Shown: positions 41,199 to 53,971 of the stretch, in pieces | How the letters are laid out: each line of letters starts with the position of its first letter | How positions within the stretch are numbered: position 1 is the stretch's first letter | Source of the DNA: Zonotrichia leucophrys gambelii | Taxonomy: Eukaryota; Chordata; Aves; Passeriformes; Passerellidae | Length of the DNA stretch: 64,000 nt | NCBI RefSeq assembly: GCF_028769735.1 | Contig: NC_088171.1 | Location: 145,473,917 to 145,537,916 of the forward strand | Reading direction: 5' to 3' | Position numbers and translations under genes: made by a program | The notes under the pieces: model-generated | What the model was told of the DNA's origin: nothing | What the model saw: the letters and a program-made list of their open reading frames with translations, nothing else | The model's database searches: none

Positions 41199-42549
41199 AT
41201 CACTCTGCTATTTTGTACCATGTGAAACCCACTCTGGTCTTTGCACAGGCTGACCATGGGATGTGGCTGCAAACCCAAAAAACCACTGAAAAAACATTTT
41301 ATAGAACAGCTCAAGAATGGCCAGTCCATTCACAGCCCAGCCCCAGAGTGTGGGTTTGGGGGAGCAATGTGCAGCTTCCCTGGGGGTGGCAGCTCAAGCA
41401 AGGAGAGGAACCCAAAAATGCCCATGGGGAGAAAAGGCCAGGAGGGGCTCCTTGATGTAACACTCAATTTGGGGCATCCCTGGGGGTGCTGCAGGATGCA
41501 GTGTTGGTGGCACAGCTTAGGAGGCTTTCCTCAGTGATCTGGGTGGACAGGGAGGCCAGCTGGCAGTGCCTGTGTAACTCTGAGTCTCTGATTAGGTGGA
41601 AACTATTGCGGAAAATGTCCTGCCTTAATAGGAGTGTTAATGTCATGGGGACAAACAAACTCCCACAAGGATATGTTTCTATTCTGCCAGCAAAAGATTA
41701 CCTTAGAAACTACAAGCTAAGGAGCAGTCCAATAGAGTAAATTTCCTACAGGAGAAAATGTAACTGAAAACACAGAGATTTGCCTCTGCATACAAGTACC
41801 TGACCATGAAGACCTTTTCACTGTGTGAACCCTATTTTATTTCATATTGCCTGGAGACAATAAATGTAATGAGATCAACTCCCTCAAATTCTATAGAGAA
41901 GACAAGGGAAATCAGATTTTTAAGGGTGGCAAGGGACTCCTTTGCCTTTCCATTCATTGGGTTTAATTGCTATTCGGACTGTGAATCATCAAAGGAACCC
42001 ATGCCATGGACTGAAGCCATACAGATCCCCTGTGAGTCCTTTTGTTCTTCATTTGATGGCATAAGCAAAGTCCTCTGTCCAAGTCCTGTGGCTGGTCCAT
42101 CTGTCTGCTGTTGTTGCTGCATGTCTTACTTGTCTCAAGCGGTTTCCAGACTGTAATTTTATGCAAATTACTTTCCTGACAAAATAATTTCAGATCTGGA
42201 AGCTGCATTGCATTGCACCTTTTGTGAGTGGACGTGAAGCAAAATACAAAATTAGTTCCAAGAGAGCTGTTCCTTGGTGTTGTTTTGCTTTTCTGAGGAT
42301 ACAGAGGAGCAAATGCTTTGCATCTCCTCTGCACCTGAAGTGATGGAATAGCTCCTCAGGCCTGTGTGTCTCTACTTCCCACCTATTTTCAACAAGTGTG
42401 ATTCTGGCTGGGCTGTATCCGTTAATATCCCACTGATGGAGCATGTCTAGAGCCTGGGCTGAAAAGCAAAGTGTCAAGAGAACCTGATCCTCTGAAGGTC
42501 ACACTAGACAGCAGCTCCTACTGTGACCAGCTCACCCTGCCTGTTGCTG
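41199..42549. other. Intergenic, nothing recognised
   Basis: Frames up to about 120 codons on both strands without motifs, between a CR1 and an LTR. Confidence 0.6.
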
Positions 42550-43140
42550 TGGTGTGTTCTTAAGTTCGTTAGTTTGCTCCCCCCATTTTCTGTATTACTT
42601 CCTGCTGCTACCCTGCCAGTTAGGTTGCTATAGAAATGAAACTGCTCCTCCCTTGGTTTCTCTTATAAAGTGAAAGTTGTTTCCTCCTTGGGGTCAGTCA
42701 ATCACTCTTTTTCTCCTCCCAGGTTTCGAGAATTTTCTTTTCTCTGGGAGGTATGGTTGGCTGTAGCCCCGGAGCCCCTCCTATGATTTATAACAGTTAG
42801 TTACTTTAGTATATCAGTTATGTTTCGTACCTCCAAATATGTATTTCTATTGGATAGCCGGGTTTCCCTGCCTTCTTCCCCCCTTTTCCCTTAAAACCCT
42901 CTCCTACCCCTTGTTCGGGGCCATTTGCTGGGTGTTTCCCCTCCTTGTTGGTTCTTCTGTAATAAACCGACAGTTTACCCCCAGCAAGTGGTCGCCTCCT
43001 AATTCGTCTCTCACCGCGCTGCTCCGAGATATCACCCAGCTCAGCCCAAGGCCAAGACGCCGAGGGGGGCTGTTTTCTGATGCACAGGGGCCCTGGCCTT
43101 CGCCCCTCACCAGATAGCCGGATTCCAGGGCCGTTCACGC
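42550..43140 (+). mobile_element. Probable solo LTR, about 590 bp
   Basis: LTR-like layout on the plus strand: TGTGGTGTGTTC at the left, ttataaagtg as possible TATA at about 42664, long pyrimidine tracts, AATAAA at 42961-42966, then a GC- and CpG-rich tail to about 43140. Composition is sharply different from the flanks. The ends are not fixed by a target duplication. The alternative is a fragment of a retrovirus with part of its leader. Confidence 0.65.
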
Positions 43141-43707
43141 CCCCGCGCACCTGTGTCTGAACAGGAGCTCCCTGAGCTGAGCTCTGGTGGCTCCCTGAGC
43201 TCCTTCCACCAGGATGGCTCCATGTCAAAGGGCACCCTGCATCTCTGCCAGGCCATCTACCCTGCTCAGTCCCTTAAACAATGAAAAGGAAAGGACGGAT
43301 AAGGAAAGGCAGCAGTTGATGAGAAACAGCCAAGGTGGTGTTTGCACATGCCATGGTCAGGCAGATGTGGGTGTCACCTGCTGAGGGGACACCTGACCAT
43401 GGGGATCCATCTCCTGGAGGGGTTCTTAATGGACAGCTCAGCCAGCCATGACTGCAGTGCCTGTGTGACCCTGAAAACAGGCACCTGGGGTGGGTCCTCA
43501 GATCTCAGCCAGGCCACACAAGCTGAATTTCTTCTCAAGTCACTGATTTCTGAGTCTGCATTATCTTCCCTTATTTATGCCTTAAACAGAGCATAGATCC
43601 ATCGGGAGACCACATGCACATTAAGCTCAATTTCTTTTCTCCAGGGAGGCCATGGGAGCAGTGTGATGACCACAAGCAGCCTGAAACATGCCAACGTCCC
43701 CCCTGGG

Positions 43708-43757
43708 ATCACAGAATCATAAAGGCTGGAAAAGACCTCTAAGATCATTGAGTATGA
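43708..43757 (-). mobile_element. Short CR1 3'-end fragment
   Basis: Contains atcacagaatcataaaggct and aaaagacctctaagatcatt, the reverse of a CR1 3' tip; about 50 bp remain. It marks the left side of the likely UTR region. Confidence 0.75.
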
Positions 43758-43890
43758 CTAGATGGGTGTGAGGAAGTGGAATAAGCTTCATTACACTGTT
43801 ATGTGACAGAGGAGGTTCTAGGAGTTAATGAAAATACTGGAGAAAAAAGAAGTGTGCACAGAAACACTTTGACTTGATTAGAATAAAAAA

Positions 43891-43896
43891 TTTATT
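43891..43896 (-). promoter_or_regulatory. Candidate distal polyadenylation signal AATAAA
   Basis: Minus-strand AATAAA in the short palindrome-like run aataaaaaatttatt, which also gives an AATAAA on the plus strand at 43882. It lies next to the start of repeat-rich intergenic DNA (CR1 fragment at 43.7 kb, LTR at 42.5 kb), a plausible outer limit for the transcript. Confidence 0.3.
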
Positions 43897-45367
43897 TTGA
43901 TTCATATCATACTGAAAAATTAAATAAATAAAATGTCAACAAATGATTGTGTGAGACTCCCACCATTAGAGAAAAAAATCATAATTGATTGTGTAGTCAG
44001 AGAAAAGTACAAAGAAAACCTGGACATGGGAGAAAAAAAGTGCTCAAGAGATCTGGCTTTGGTAAAAAACACAACACACACTCAAGGAGTGCTTCAGAGA
44101 TTTTGCAGTGGTAGCAAATACAGTCCAAGAATTTGAAGCCTTGACATGTTGTTAAATGTTTTCCTTAGTTCTTTTAAACTAAATAAACCCAAGAAGTTTG
44201 TAGCAAGAAAAGTCTTCAACAAGGCCAGTAGGAATTAATTCTTCCCTCAGCATCACCTGTTGGTATCTCCTGATTCTGAAGGCAATTGAAAGAGCAGCAA
44301 AATTGTGGAGAAACAGAGACAAGATTCTAACACAACAGTCAGCTGCCTAAAGGACTCTGGAAAAAGTTCCCCTGGAATAGAAATATGATGGCACAGACTA
44401 TTCCTCATCCTACACCTAGAGAGATCCACTCTGCTCTCCCTACACTCTGAAAAATGGACATCAGTGGTACACAGTTACTGCTTGCTGTTGGCAACAAAAT
44501 TAAATGGGAATTGCAGCTTGTTCCATGATGAAGACACTAAATCTATGTGCATGTATGAGCCATGAGGTTTTATAAGTGCTGTCAGAGGCAGAATGTTCAG
44601 GGAGAAACAGAAATTTATTAGAACAGCAAAAGGAAACTTTCAAACAACACAGGCTAGAATATGGCTGGCTTCTTTTTCCACTGTTTTTGATTCCAAATTG
44701 ATCCCTGTGATTAAAAAAAAAAACAACAACAACAAAAAAAACTACCCAACAACAAAACATCAAGGGGATTTAACCACCATGAGTCTTCTTCCAAGTCTTT
44801 CTAAAAATGACTGAAAGAGTAGTCAATGTTTCTGAATTACTAATATTTGTCCATGAGGAAAAAAGAGAAGTACTTGAAGCTCCAAAATCCAGCCACACTG
44901 TGAAGCTATGACTGGCATTTTACACGTAGTCTTTTACCTCTTAAACTTGCTTTGTTTGTACTACTGCAGCATCTCACAAGAGCCATATTGATTAACAGCA
45001 ATCTAAACAAGCTGGAATCCTTAAAGCAAACAAACATGGTTCAGGCAGTAATGCTTCACTCTTTCACAAAGGACTTGTAGAAAACAGTGAGCCCATCCAA
45101 TCTGCTGTGCCTGTGACACCCAGGTCAGCTCATGCTGGGAAATGGCTTCTTGACATGAGGATTGTGAACAGGTCTCATCATGAGGATTTGAGGATTTCAA
45201 AATCCTGCCCTTTCCATATTGCTGCAATGAAGGGTCACACAAGCTGAGGGAGCTCTGTTCCCACACAGACATTTGGCATTCTTGGCTCTTTATGAGCCAC
45301 AAGTCCAGTAATACTCACGTGGGCAAAGGAATTAATGCTGTGAGGGGTGCTGTCGCCCAAAATTCCG

Positions 45368-45395
45368 GTGCCCATGCCACTGTGCCCATGCCACT
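45368..45395 (+). repeat. Tandem duplication, two 14-bp units
   Basis: gtgcccatgccact occurs twice in perfect tandem, followed by a partial third unit. It lies inside the presumed 3' UTR. Confidence 0.85.
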
Positions 45396-46983
45396 GTGCC
45401 ATGTGCTGCTGCCTTGGAGGGCACCTCACTGGTACCAACCGGTGCAGAAGGACAAGGGGATAAATCCTGGATGAAGCTCTTCACTGTTGAAGGGCTTTCA
45501 CTGGCTCAGAAACTCATCTGCTTGGACATTCTGCCACAACTGGTGCATAGAAGAGAGGACGTTTAGATGATGGTTTCTTTTGCCAGACATTCCAACCAAT
45601 GTGATACATTAAAAATTAAATATGCCATTTTTCCCAAGCCTGATCAAAAGTCTTTTGAAGTCTGTGGCAAGAACTCCTCTGGTTTCACCAAGGCTGAAAG
45701 TGGATCCATAATCCCTAAGTCCTGTTTTCATCATATGGAGAAGAAAAGACCACAGTTTTCTATTCTTCACTGACTGAAGCTGGATTTACACTTTATCTGT
45801 CCTTGAAGATTTAATGCATTGATTCCAGCAAAAATCTGTGAGTATAAAACCCCCACTGTAACTTCCCTCATTTCACTGCCTGGGGGTAGTGACATCAATA
45901 TACTCATTTCTCCAGAGATGTACATGATTTTGAAATCTGTCTCATGCTCTAAGATCAGCTTGGACAGATTGTGTCTTTGTAGGTGCTGTTACAGAGCAAA
46001 AGATTCTCAGTGTATAACTAGTTAATATTGCAAACCATGATTTTTTTTTCCATTTTGGATAGAGACCTTGTAAAGAGATACTGCATTTTTAAACTTGCAA
46101 AAAAAATTAAGAAGAAATTTTTCCTTGTGACTTTTGAATATTTTCCCATAAAAAAGGTAAAAGCTACCTTCAAAAATTGTCTTGTTTGTGTTTGTTCAAA
46201 TACAATATAGGAGTTATTATTGGTTTTGACTACAAAAGCATACCAGACAGAAGCTAAACTTTGGTTAATTTTTCCCCCTTTTATAAAAATGTTGAATTTA
46301 AGGTTTGTCATATTAAAAAAAAATCACATTTGTTGCACAATTATAAAAGGCACATATAAATGACTTGAAGAAAGTCCACTTTCCAATTTTAAACTGATTA
46401 AATAAAAAAATAATTAAAAAAAAAATCCAGAGTATTTTCCACCAAAATACCCCCAAAAACCCCAAAAATTACATATAACCAAATGAGACAAACAAGTGGC
46501 TAAAAAGGCCATTTTTTCTCCTGGAGTTTTCAGTATTATTTTCTCCATCATTATGGCTGTGTAGGAAGCAATATTAAATAATACATGAGATGATTTGATT
46601 CATATTTTCTAGACACTATCAATGCAAAATGAGGCAATGGTTGAAATATTTACTCCTCCAGGCAACTTCATCATGTTTTTCCTTAATACAGCATGAAAAC
46701 AGAAGCAATAAGAGAACAGAGAAGAGGTGGTTCAAAAAGAAGATCAACAGCAGAAATGAATTAATTTCTTTGAGGTAATCCTTACTATGATGTTCACAGC
46801 TGCCTTAGCAGATTTCAGGTCCCAGAAGTCATTTTCACTCTTCTTCAAGGATCTGCTGCCTTGCTCGAGGAGAGAACAGACACACAGACAGCAGTTCCTG
46901 TGCTCAGGCTTCCTCTAATTGCAACAGGCAGATCTTTCATCAGTAATTCAAGAATTGAGCCACAGTGCCTAAGCAGAGATTAA

Positions 46984-46989
46984 TTTATT
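46984..46989 (-). promoter_or_regulatory. Candidate proximal polyadenylation signal AATAAA of the ST3GAL1-type gene
   Basis: Canonical hexamer on the minus strand 209 nt after the stop codon, in the context GGAATAAATTAATC. It is the first AATAAA after the reading frame. An earlier one at about 47216-47221 lies inside the coding exon and is ignored. Confidence 0.4.
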
Positions 46990-47197
46990 CCAGCTGATTG
47001 GCAGCTCCCAGCTATCCCAGGATGGGGAATCATGTGCAGCTTGGAAGCCTGGGCCTCATCCCTGTGGCGTGAGATGCTCCAAACCCACCAATGCAGATCC
47101 ACGCATTCAAACCTGGCTGGTGCCCAGATCATCTGCACTGAGCTTTCTTCTGCTGCATGCTGGAAATTGCAGCCCCCACTTGTCCCTGTGGCCATGG

Positions 47198-47371
47198 TCA
47201 TCTGCCCTTGAAGAATTTTATTTTTTCAATGGAGGCAAGAGTCAAAGTTATATTGAACTCAAAGTCCCCGTCGTGGACGCCGGTCTTCCGGAAAGCCCCT
47301 CCTGAAGTGTTGTTCTCCCAGTAATGGTGCCAGTGTCCTTTGCTGTCTGCTCCAAAGCCATACACATTCAC
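47198..47371 (-). CDS. ST3GAL1: ST3GAL1-type sialyltransferase, last coding exon with stop codon
   Basis: This exon encodes 57 residues and a TGA stop (47198-47200). It opens with [12 protein letters not shown], the end of sialylmotif S. Motif III follows (HHYWENN), then motif VS (VHDGDFE), whose His is the catalytic base in the structurally known pig enzyme (family knowledge). The C-terminus KIKFFKGR is close to the KIRIFKGR ending of ST3GAL1 and unlike the ending of ST3GAL2, so it drives the subtype call. Two sequons (NTS, NIT) lie in the last 40 residues. The acceptor is cccttccctcctag next to 47371. The 3' UTR starts at 47197 and runs leftward. Confidence 0.95.
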   Translation of the reverse strand: MNVYGFGADSKGHWHHYWENNTSGGAFRKTGVHDGDFEFNITLTLASIEKIKFFKGR

Positions 47372-48787
47372 CTAGGAGGGAAGGGAGAACTAGAGTTATG
47401 GACTGGAAAGCAATTGCTCTTCATCTGAAGTGCTAAAGAAACTCTTTCTTCTCAGTGTATTTACAGGGAGCAGCACCTGAGGTACTCAGTGGCATCCTGA
47501 GCTCTCCTGCTGCATGACAGGACCACAGAGAAACAGCCCAAGGCCTACCCAGGGCATGTGACATCCTAAGCTATTCTGAGACACCACCAGACCTCAACTC
47601 AGACAGAAAAGGAGATTTCTATCCATTAATTCTTCTTTAGCAATATGAAAGTGCATTCCTATCCCTTAAGCATGATTGTCCTCAGGAGATCCGTGGCTTG
47701 GGATGGGAATCTCCTCTTCAGCTGATTTAAGCCACAAAAAGTGAAAAAAAAATTGGTTTGCTCCTGGTCTTCCAAATAATGACGCAAGATGACTACACTT
47801 ATATGCTTGATTATATGATATTTGCAGTTACTCCAGAGAAAGATGCATGTGCACCCAGCTACAGCCTCTCCCCTCCCAAAGGCTCATTTGTTGATGGCTA
47901 TGCCTGTCTCCTCTGATGGTAACAGTCCAAACACCACCACTGATTTATTTAAACTGCAAGTGGTGAAATGTCTGACTGGATTAGAATGGGGTCATAGCCC
48001 CAAAACAGCTCCCTAAACCATCCACACCCAGGCCCATTCAAATATGAGCTGATTTTGAGTTAGTTTTGGCAATGTCAGAGCCCTGTTCATTGCCTGCTTA
48101 CCAAAAAACAGGCTTCAGCCAATCTGTTGTGACTATGATAGAGTTTCTTCCAATATCTTTAGGAGTATTTCCATCACCTCTCCAAGCAAAACAGGTCTGG
48201 GGGACCAAAACTCTCAGCAGCAGACATGTGTCCAGGACCAGGATTTTGCCAGCAAAGTGATTTTGATGCCCCATGCTGACAAACCCATACTTGCAGGATT
48301 TTGTAGAGCTGACCTGGCCTTACTCTAACTAGCTGAGTCTCCAGTCACCTTGGAGTACCTCACATCACTCAAACCAGGGAATTTCCCCAAGTGAGTGCTG
48401 GAGCAAAGGCACTTACTGCAACCTACATTATAAACCCACAAGCCTGAGTTTGAAAATAGGAGACAAAACATAATTCAAACTTTCACTAGCAAGATGGGCA
48501 CAGATACCATTCATATTTAGATGTCTTTTGATACCAACTGGAATCTCTGTTTATGTTTAATTATATTCTCCTTGAGTACATAGCCAACCCTATGATTTGC
48601 TGACATTAAAAAAATCCATCACTGGCACTGGAGTGTGTCTGCATGCTTCTGAGAAGTCTGCACATGTCTGAAGAGAAGGTGGAGAGGGAGAAACAAAGCT
48701 GGAGTGAGTGGCCAGGGGTTGTTCCTGGCTCTTCAATGTGAAATGTCCTGATTTTTATACATATATCCACACACAGACAGACCTTAC

Positions 48788-48907
48788 CTCATCACATACA
48801 TGGAGAGCAAACATCAAAGACAGAAGGCCTGTGGAGGGATATCTCCCATGATGCTCCAGCCAGTTTTCATAGATGTATTTCATAAAAGCTGGATTATAAA
48901 CCAGGAT
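48788..48907 (-). CDS. ST3GAL1: ST3GAL1-type sialyltransferase, internal coding exon (most of sialylmotif S)
   Basis: A 120-nt exon in phase 0 at both ends, encoding exactly 40 residues from [12 protein letters not shown] to MFALHVCDE. It contains the start of sialylmotif S ([20 protein letters not shown]), which contacts both donor and acceptor. Its Cys is expected to form the conserved disulfide with the motif L cysteine (family knowledge). The acceptor is attttgcctag and the donor GTAAGG. The intron interrupts motif S right after the CDE residues, and the motif continues at the start of the terminal exon at 47371. No frameshift or stop is seen. Confidence 0.95.
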
Positions 48908-49297
48908 CTAGGCAAAATTGGAGAGAAAGACTCATTAGCAAAATACCCTGGGGAAAAAATATTGGTAGCACATCATTTCTAAAGGACACCAGGGTAAGAA
49001 AGGAATAATAGTTATTTCTTGAAGGCAAATAAAAGGCAAAATAAGTCCCATATTAAGTGCATTCAGGAATTTTTCCCATGTGCAATTACATATCAACAGC
49101 CCTTCCTTGGTCTTGATATCCCTCCTGCTTGCAGTAATGTAAATCCTGGAGATTCCTACTGAAACCAATGGGAATGAAACAGCACAAGTGAGATGGAAAT
49201 TAGGCATTGGCCATTCAGCTCTCCTTGCAGCACCCTGCAGGTGAGCTCTGGGGAGCTGGAGTCCTGAACAAGACAAACATGAGATGCCATGACACAT

Positions 49298-49352
49298 TTC
49301 ACAGAACCATGGATGAATTAAGGTTGGAAAAGACCTCTAAGATCATCAGCTC
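49298..49352 (-). mobile_element. Short CR1 3'-end fragment
   Basis: Contains the tip sequence aaggttggaaaagacctcta followed by agatcatc, as in CR1 3' ends read in reverse. Only about 55 bp are recognisable. Confidence 0.7.
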
Positions 49353-51068
49353 CCATCAGTTTGAGTTGGGAACATAAGAACAACTGCTTCTTCTGCACAA
49401 TGTGCCAGCCATGTCTTGGTATCTCTACAGGTACAGAGCTAAGGAAACCAAGGACCTCAGGAAGCCTATCAGGTCATGCATGCTTCTTTTATCCTGTTTT
49501 TCAAACATGCCATTTTCTATGCTGTATGTTTTTTTCTTACAAGACATAAAATGCATTTGTTTATCTCACAAAGGTCATCTCCCAGAGACAGAGCACTTAA
49601 GACCTGAGAGCACAGTAAATCCAAGGACTGGTAGGAGCCCTTGGTTTGAACCCTCTCCCCTGAGTGAGGCAACCAGAGACTTTTCCCTCCACGCTGTGTT
49701 TGTAATTAGAGTGACAGAATTTCAGTGCTATGTGGTTAGCTGCAAGGCTTTTCCTTTTACAGAGGCAGAGGTTAATTGCTGATATTGCATCTGTGTGTAA
49801 TCTCTTCTCACAGGCTGTTTTGCATTGCACAGTGTGGGAAGAAACACAGGCATCTCCTCTCATGCTCAGGAAGCTGCTGCATATCACTGCACCCTGGGCT
49901 CTGCCCCTCAGCTGAGCTGTGAGTTTAACAACCTGCCCTGCTGCTTCTCACAGGGGTTCTGCAGAGGTTATCCTGGACCCCACAACAGGTCAGGATGAGC
50001 TAAGGGATTATTTATTGCACCCTAGAGGTCCTTGGTTTGAAGCAAAGGAAAATAAACTGATATTAGCTCAGGGTCTCACCTGAAGGCTTTGGCAAAACCT
50101 GCCCTGTTGAATGAAAGGTATGTGCTTTAATTTGTAATTTTAATGTTCTGGAACTAATGCCATACTTTAACAGCCCTTGATAGATTACACACCTGTACTT
50201 CTTTGGAAAATCAGTCTGTCCAAAGGCTGAGAGAATGAGATCTCTATTTTTCTGGAAGGTCCATGGAAGAGGTTCTTCCTCTCCTACACAGCCTGCCTTG
50301 GTTGTGCTTTTAAACCATGCAGCTGTAACAGCAGAAGTCTTTGCACGGGGGCTGAAGTTCCTCCATGGGAATTAACCCCACGGCAAATCCTGCCTCCAGC
50401 CTGTCCCTGTCTGTGCACTCATGCAAATTGTGCTTGAGCATTGCCTGTGAGAGCTGGAACACACCTGGAGCAAAACCTTGCTGGGCTTGGCCTGAGCTGA
50501 GCCTCCAAGCCTGTTTAATTGGGTACAGGTAATTACTGCAGCTGTGGGCTAAGAGCCTAGCACCAGGAATTCTCCACTGACCTGGAAACACACAGCTTTA
50601 TTTGTTCAGAGTTCACTTAGCTCCTTATTACTGACCTGGGAGTCAGGAACACCCTTGGTGTTCAAATATTAAAATTATTTCAGAAAACCTCTGAAGTCTC
50701 TCCTCAGTATCATTACATACAAATGGCTGCAATGGGTAGAAACAGAGCAGTTACTGTGCAGGACAATGCTGCACTTTGAATGTTCCTGAGCAGCACCAGA
50801 GGAAGTGATGCAGCCTTCAGAACAGAGCTCGTGCAATGGCATAGCCACAAAAGCAATTTCTTTCCAACCACAGTTATTTAGTGGTTGATTTTTGGCCTAA
50901 ATGGCACACAGGAGCCAAATCTTTAGCTTAGCTGAGCCTTTTAAAGTGTCTGTATTTTGCAATTTTTTATGAATGTCAAGGGCTTGCTTGGATTCTTGCA
51001 GTCTCCCAAACAGGCAAAAGACCTACAAATAAATTAGCAGAACAAATCCACAAACCAGCACTGCTCAC

Positions 51069-51114
51069 CTTTTCTTTTTTGACTTTGATTTTCCTTGGAA
51101 CTGGAACATATGTG
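51069..51114 (-). CDS. ST3GAL1: ST3GAL1-type sialyltransferase, 46-nt short exon
   Basis: This short exon was found by reading across the intron in frame. The first base completes Phe (TT|C), then TYVPVPRKIKVKKEK follows, ending on a codon boundary. This matches the segment between sialylmotifs L and S of ST3GAL1, where human has a similar V/I-PVP-basic run. The acceptor is a strong pyrimidine tract ending ctttaacag; the donor is GTGAGC after 51069. The exon is AT-rich and Lys-rich, unlike the GC-rich exon at 60731. Without this exon the reading frame of the next one could not be joined, which supports its use. Confidence 0.9.
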
Positions 51115-51811
51115 CTGTTAAAGAAAAAAGAAAGACAGTACCATGATAAATAAAAGCCCAACTTATTGGTATTTTCATGTAATTCCAAAGAAAGAATATT
51201 CTTCACGTACAGTGATAAATTCAAATTATTCTAAAGTAGTAAATTCAAGAAGTTGTTGTAAAATGAGGCTGCAATTAAGTAACACAGCAGGAAAAAACCT
51301 GAGCTGTCACTGAAGCAATTTTATAGGAAACTATTGTGTTCTTAAATATTCTGACAGTAAGACACAAAAGATTTAGTTGAGAATATACTGTAGAGTCAAT
51401 ACTATGTGGAGCTCGAGACTTCTGATTCTTGGATCATTACTGTTGCAGTCTTTGCCTGCTTTGATGATGGGAAAGACTTTCCATTTAATTTCATGGCAGA
51501 AAAACCTTCTCCCACCAGGGGGAGACTTTTCCTCTCCTAACACTCGGAGCTACCACATGATTTTCAGAGTTCACCAGTTCTGTGGTTATATGGGACTCAG
51601 GCATTCCAGAACACAGCCCCTCTCAGAGAGCTCTTTCCCTCCTCCCCAGGGTGATGCTGAATGTTTCCTGCAGTTTCCAGCATCAAACTTCCAAGTTACA
51701 CCTTATGACTCGGCTGAAATCATGTGTCATGTCTTGAAAATGAAAAAAACTTTTATTCCCCATATCTCATGCACAGTATGTGCTGGCATTGCACAGCTCA
51801 TCACGAGTGCT

Positions 51812-51891
51812 GGAAGAAAAAAAATCATCCTGACTTTGTTTCAAGTGAAAAAATTCGGGTGAGCTGGCCTTGTAATTGGAGTATATCCCAA
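51812..51891 (+). repeat. Unrecognised 80-bp intronic repeat, copy 1
   Basis: About 92% identical over 80 bp to 60065-60143, same orientation. The shared core runs from an A-rich start through atcatcctgactttgtttca to taattggagtatatcccaa. It has no TG...CA ends, target duplication or CR1 tail. It lies in the intron between the 51069 and 56040 exons. Confidence 0.8.
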
Positions 51892-53971
51892 AATATATCC
51901 TGCACACTTTTTAGATAGGTTGTGGTAAATCGTCAATTCACCTTCCATTAGTTCAGTCTCAATGTTTTCACTTGGGTTTTGGTGACAAGGTTCCTGTCCT
52001 CAAGGTTTATTTTCTTTGAACCATGGAACATCATCACTTTTAAAACTTAGTCTAAATCTACCCAAACAGTGGTGACCTGGCAATGCTCTCCTGTGCTCAG
52101 GGCTGAGGCAGTGAGAGAGGAGACGGTGGCTCCAATGCTCCTAGGAGATGATGCTGGTGGAGAAAGGGACACTCATGCAGACTTTTCAATGTGGTCTCAG
52201 CAAATATTCCCTTGCAGCTGCAGCCCATGCCTGGCCTTGATCAGCAAATCAGTAAACACAGTCTTGGTGATCCCATGCCCTTTTTGTGCTCAGCAAGACA
52301 AAAATGGCTTTTTTGCTGGTAGAATCTACTTAGTATCATATAAAGAAACAGTTAATCTTTTCTATAAAGGTAATGTGGAAGAAACAAGAGGGCTGAGTTT
52401 CATGGATAGATACAGCAGAAGACCAAAGAGATGAGTATGCAGTGTCATGACAGTACTTGTGGACATCTCTGATCTGACCAGGAGACTGCTGGAGCTCTTG
52501 CCAGGTGACATATTAATCATTTTAACCAAGGTCTACTTCACTGTTTCAGAATACCCAAGTCCTGCTGTCATGTGGCTGCAGAATTTCATAAAATGACAAA
52601 GAAAATACTGCACACTGGTTAAGACCTCTGCTCTGATGCTCATGTAAAGCCTGGGCTGCAGGGCAGCCAGGGAATGAGTGACCCAGGAGGCACCAAACAG
52701 GAGTGGGACAGTGACACCTGTGATGGAGGTTCCAGGCAGTGGAACATCACCTGGGAAACATCTTCCATGAAACACCTTGCAGGGCTCCAGTGAAATCTGT
52801 CATTGTCCCTGTATAAAACATTCATTTCATTGCCCAAAACATTTACTGAGCCCTTGACCCAAGATGTGTAACATTTTAGGGAATACTGTAACTGTCTTTG
52901 CCAAACAAAGTGGAGTTTTTTCACCATACAGATTCCTAAAAGATTTGCAAGTGAAGGCAACCAGGGTAAATATATGGCTCCTGAGGGCCTGAAAGTTTCC
53001 CATCCCAGAAAAGGCATTTCTTAGTCTTTTCTGGAACAATGCTTAGTCTTAGAGAGATGTTTTTAGCTGGAAATACATCAGCCAAATGGGACTGAGAGTG
53101 TCTGAGAGAATCACTCAGCTGTCAACTGAAGCTAGTATTAAGGCAATCTGAAGTTTGGCTTTTGTTTTGAATCATAAAAAATTGCAAGAATTATGGTTAT
53201 AGTAAGAGAAGAATATATTTAACTCACAGGTTGTGAGTTTTAGGAAATTCTCTCATACAGAAAATTAAAGACTGTGTAAAAGTCTAACCAATAGAGGATG
53301 CTTATCTTTTTTAGCTATGAGTGCACTTGGGTTCTTGTTAGCCTAAACTCAGCTGACACTGTGCAGGCTGTGCACATGGAACAATGCCCAAGCAGACCAG
53401 GGCAAGCAGATAAGTACTTCTTCCTTTCTAAAATACTGACTTTCAAATGTGTTTTATTTTTATTTCATGCTTTCTCTCCTTTAAAAATGTGCACTCAACA
53501 ATTTCCTTATACCCATTATCTGACACTGTGTGTTTAATGCATGCTTGTAGGTTAATTCTACAAGGCTAAAATAATGCTATGTACATTGCTATGATTTGTA
53601 TGCTTATGATTTTCTGCTTTTATTATTCCGGCTTATTAATTATGCAATTTCTCTGTTCTGAGTATGGCAAACATCTTAAAATAGTGGTATTTCTTTCATG
53701 TGGTCAAATAATTGCACACTAATTTATACCAGATGCTTACCAAGCCCATATGTACAATCTAATTACAGATATATGATGTATCCTGTAATTTATTAAGCAA
53801 AGGTGTTTTCCCTTTCCTGTGCTGTGAGTGCATTGTGGTCAGTTGTATCTCCCTAATAGGCTAAAGGCTCACTTGAAATCAGTGCAGGGCTCAGAAGCAC
53901 CAAGAGCTTTCTCCTGGGGCAGGGACAGGCAGTGGACCTGCCTGAAAAACATCTGCCCATGTAAATTATAG

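Larger units (their letters stand above)
43885..47197 (-). other. ST3GAL1: Probable 3' UTR of the ST3GAL1-type gene (left limit uncertain)
   Basis: Transcribed leftward from the stop codon. The stretch is AT-rich. I see no CR1 or LTR inside it, unlike the flanking DNA, and no conserved reading frame. AATAAA hexamers on the minus strand lie at 46984-46989 (about 210 nt after the stop), 44614-44619 and 43891-43896. The last would give a UTR of about 3.3 kb, in keeping with the long UTR of mammalian ST3GAL1. Which site is used cannot be told from sequence alone. Confidence 0.45.
47372..51068 (-). other. Two introns of the ST3GAL1-type gene (47372-48787 and 48908-51068)
   Basis: Both introns have GT-AG borders. 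The first holds nothing I recognise. The second contains a CR1 3'-end fragment at 49298-49352 and otherwise unremarkable unique sequence. Open frames of up to about 125 codons here show no known motif and no splice-site support. Confidence 0.8.

Noticed and set aside
51377..51862. 161-codon frame, partly similar in translation to a frame at 59988-60173
   Set aside because: The protein similarity comes only from the shared 80-bp non-coding repeat; no other coding evidence.
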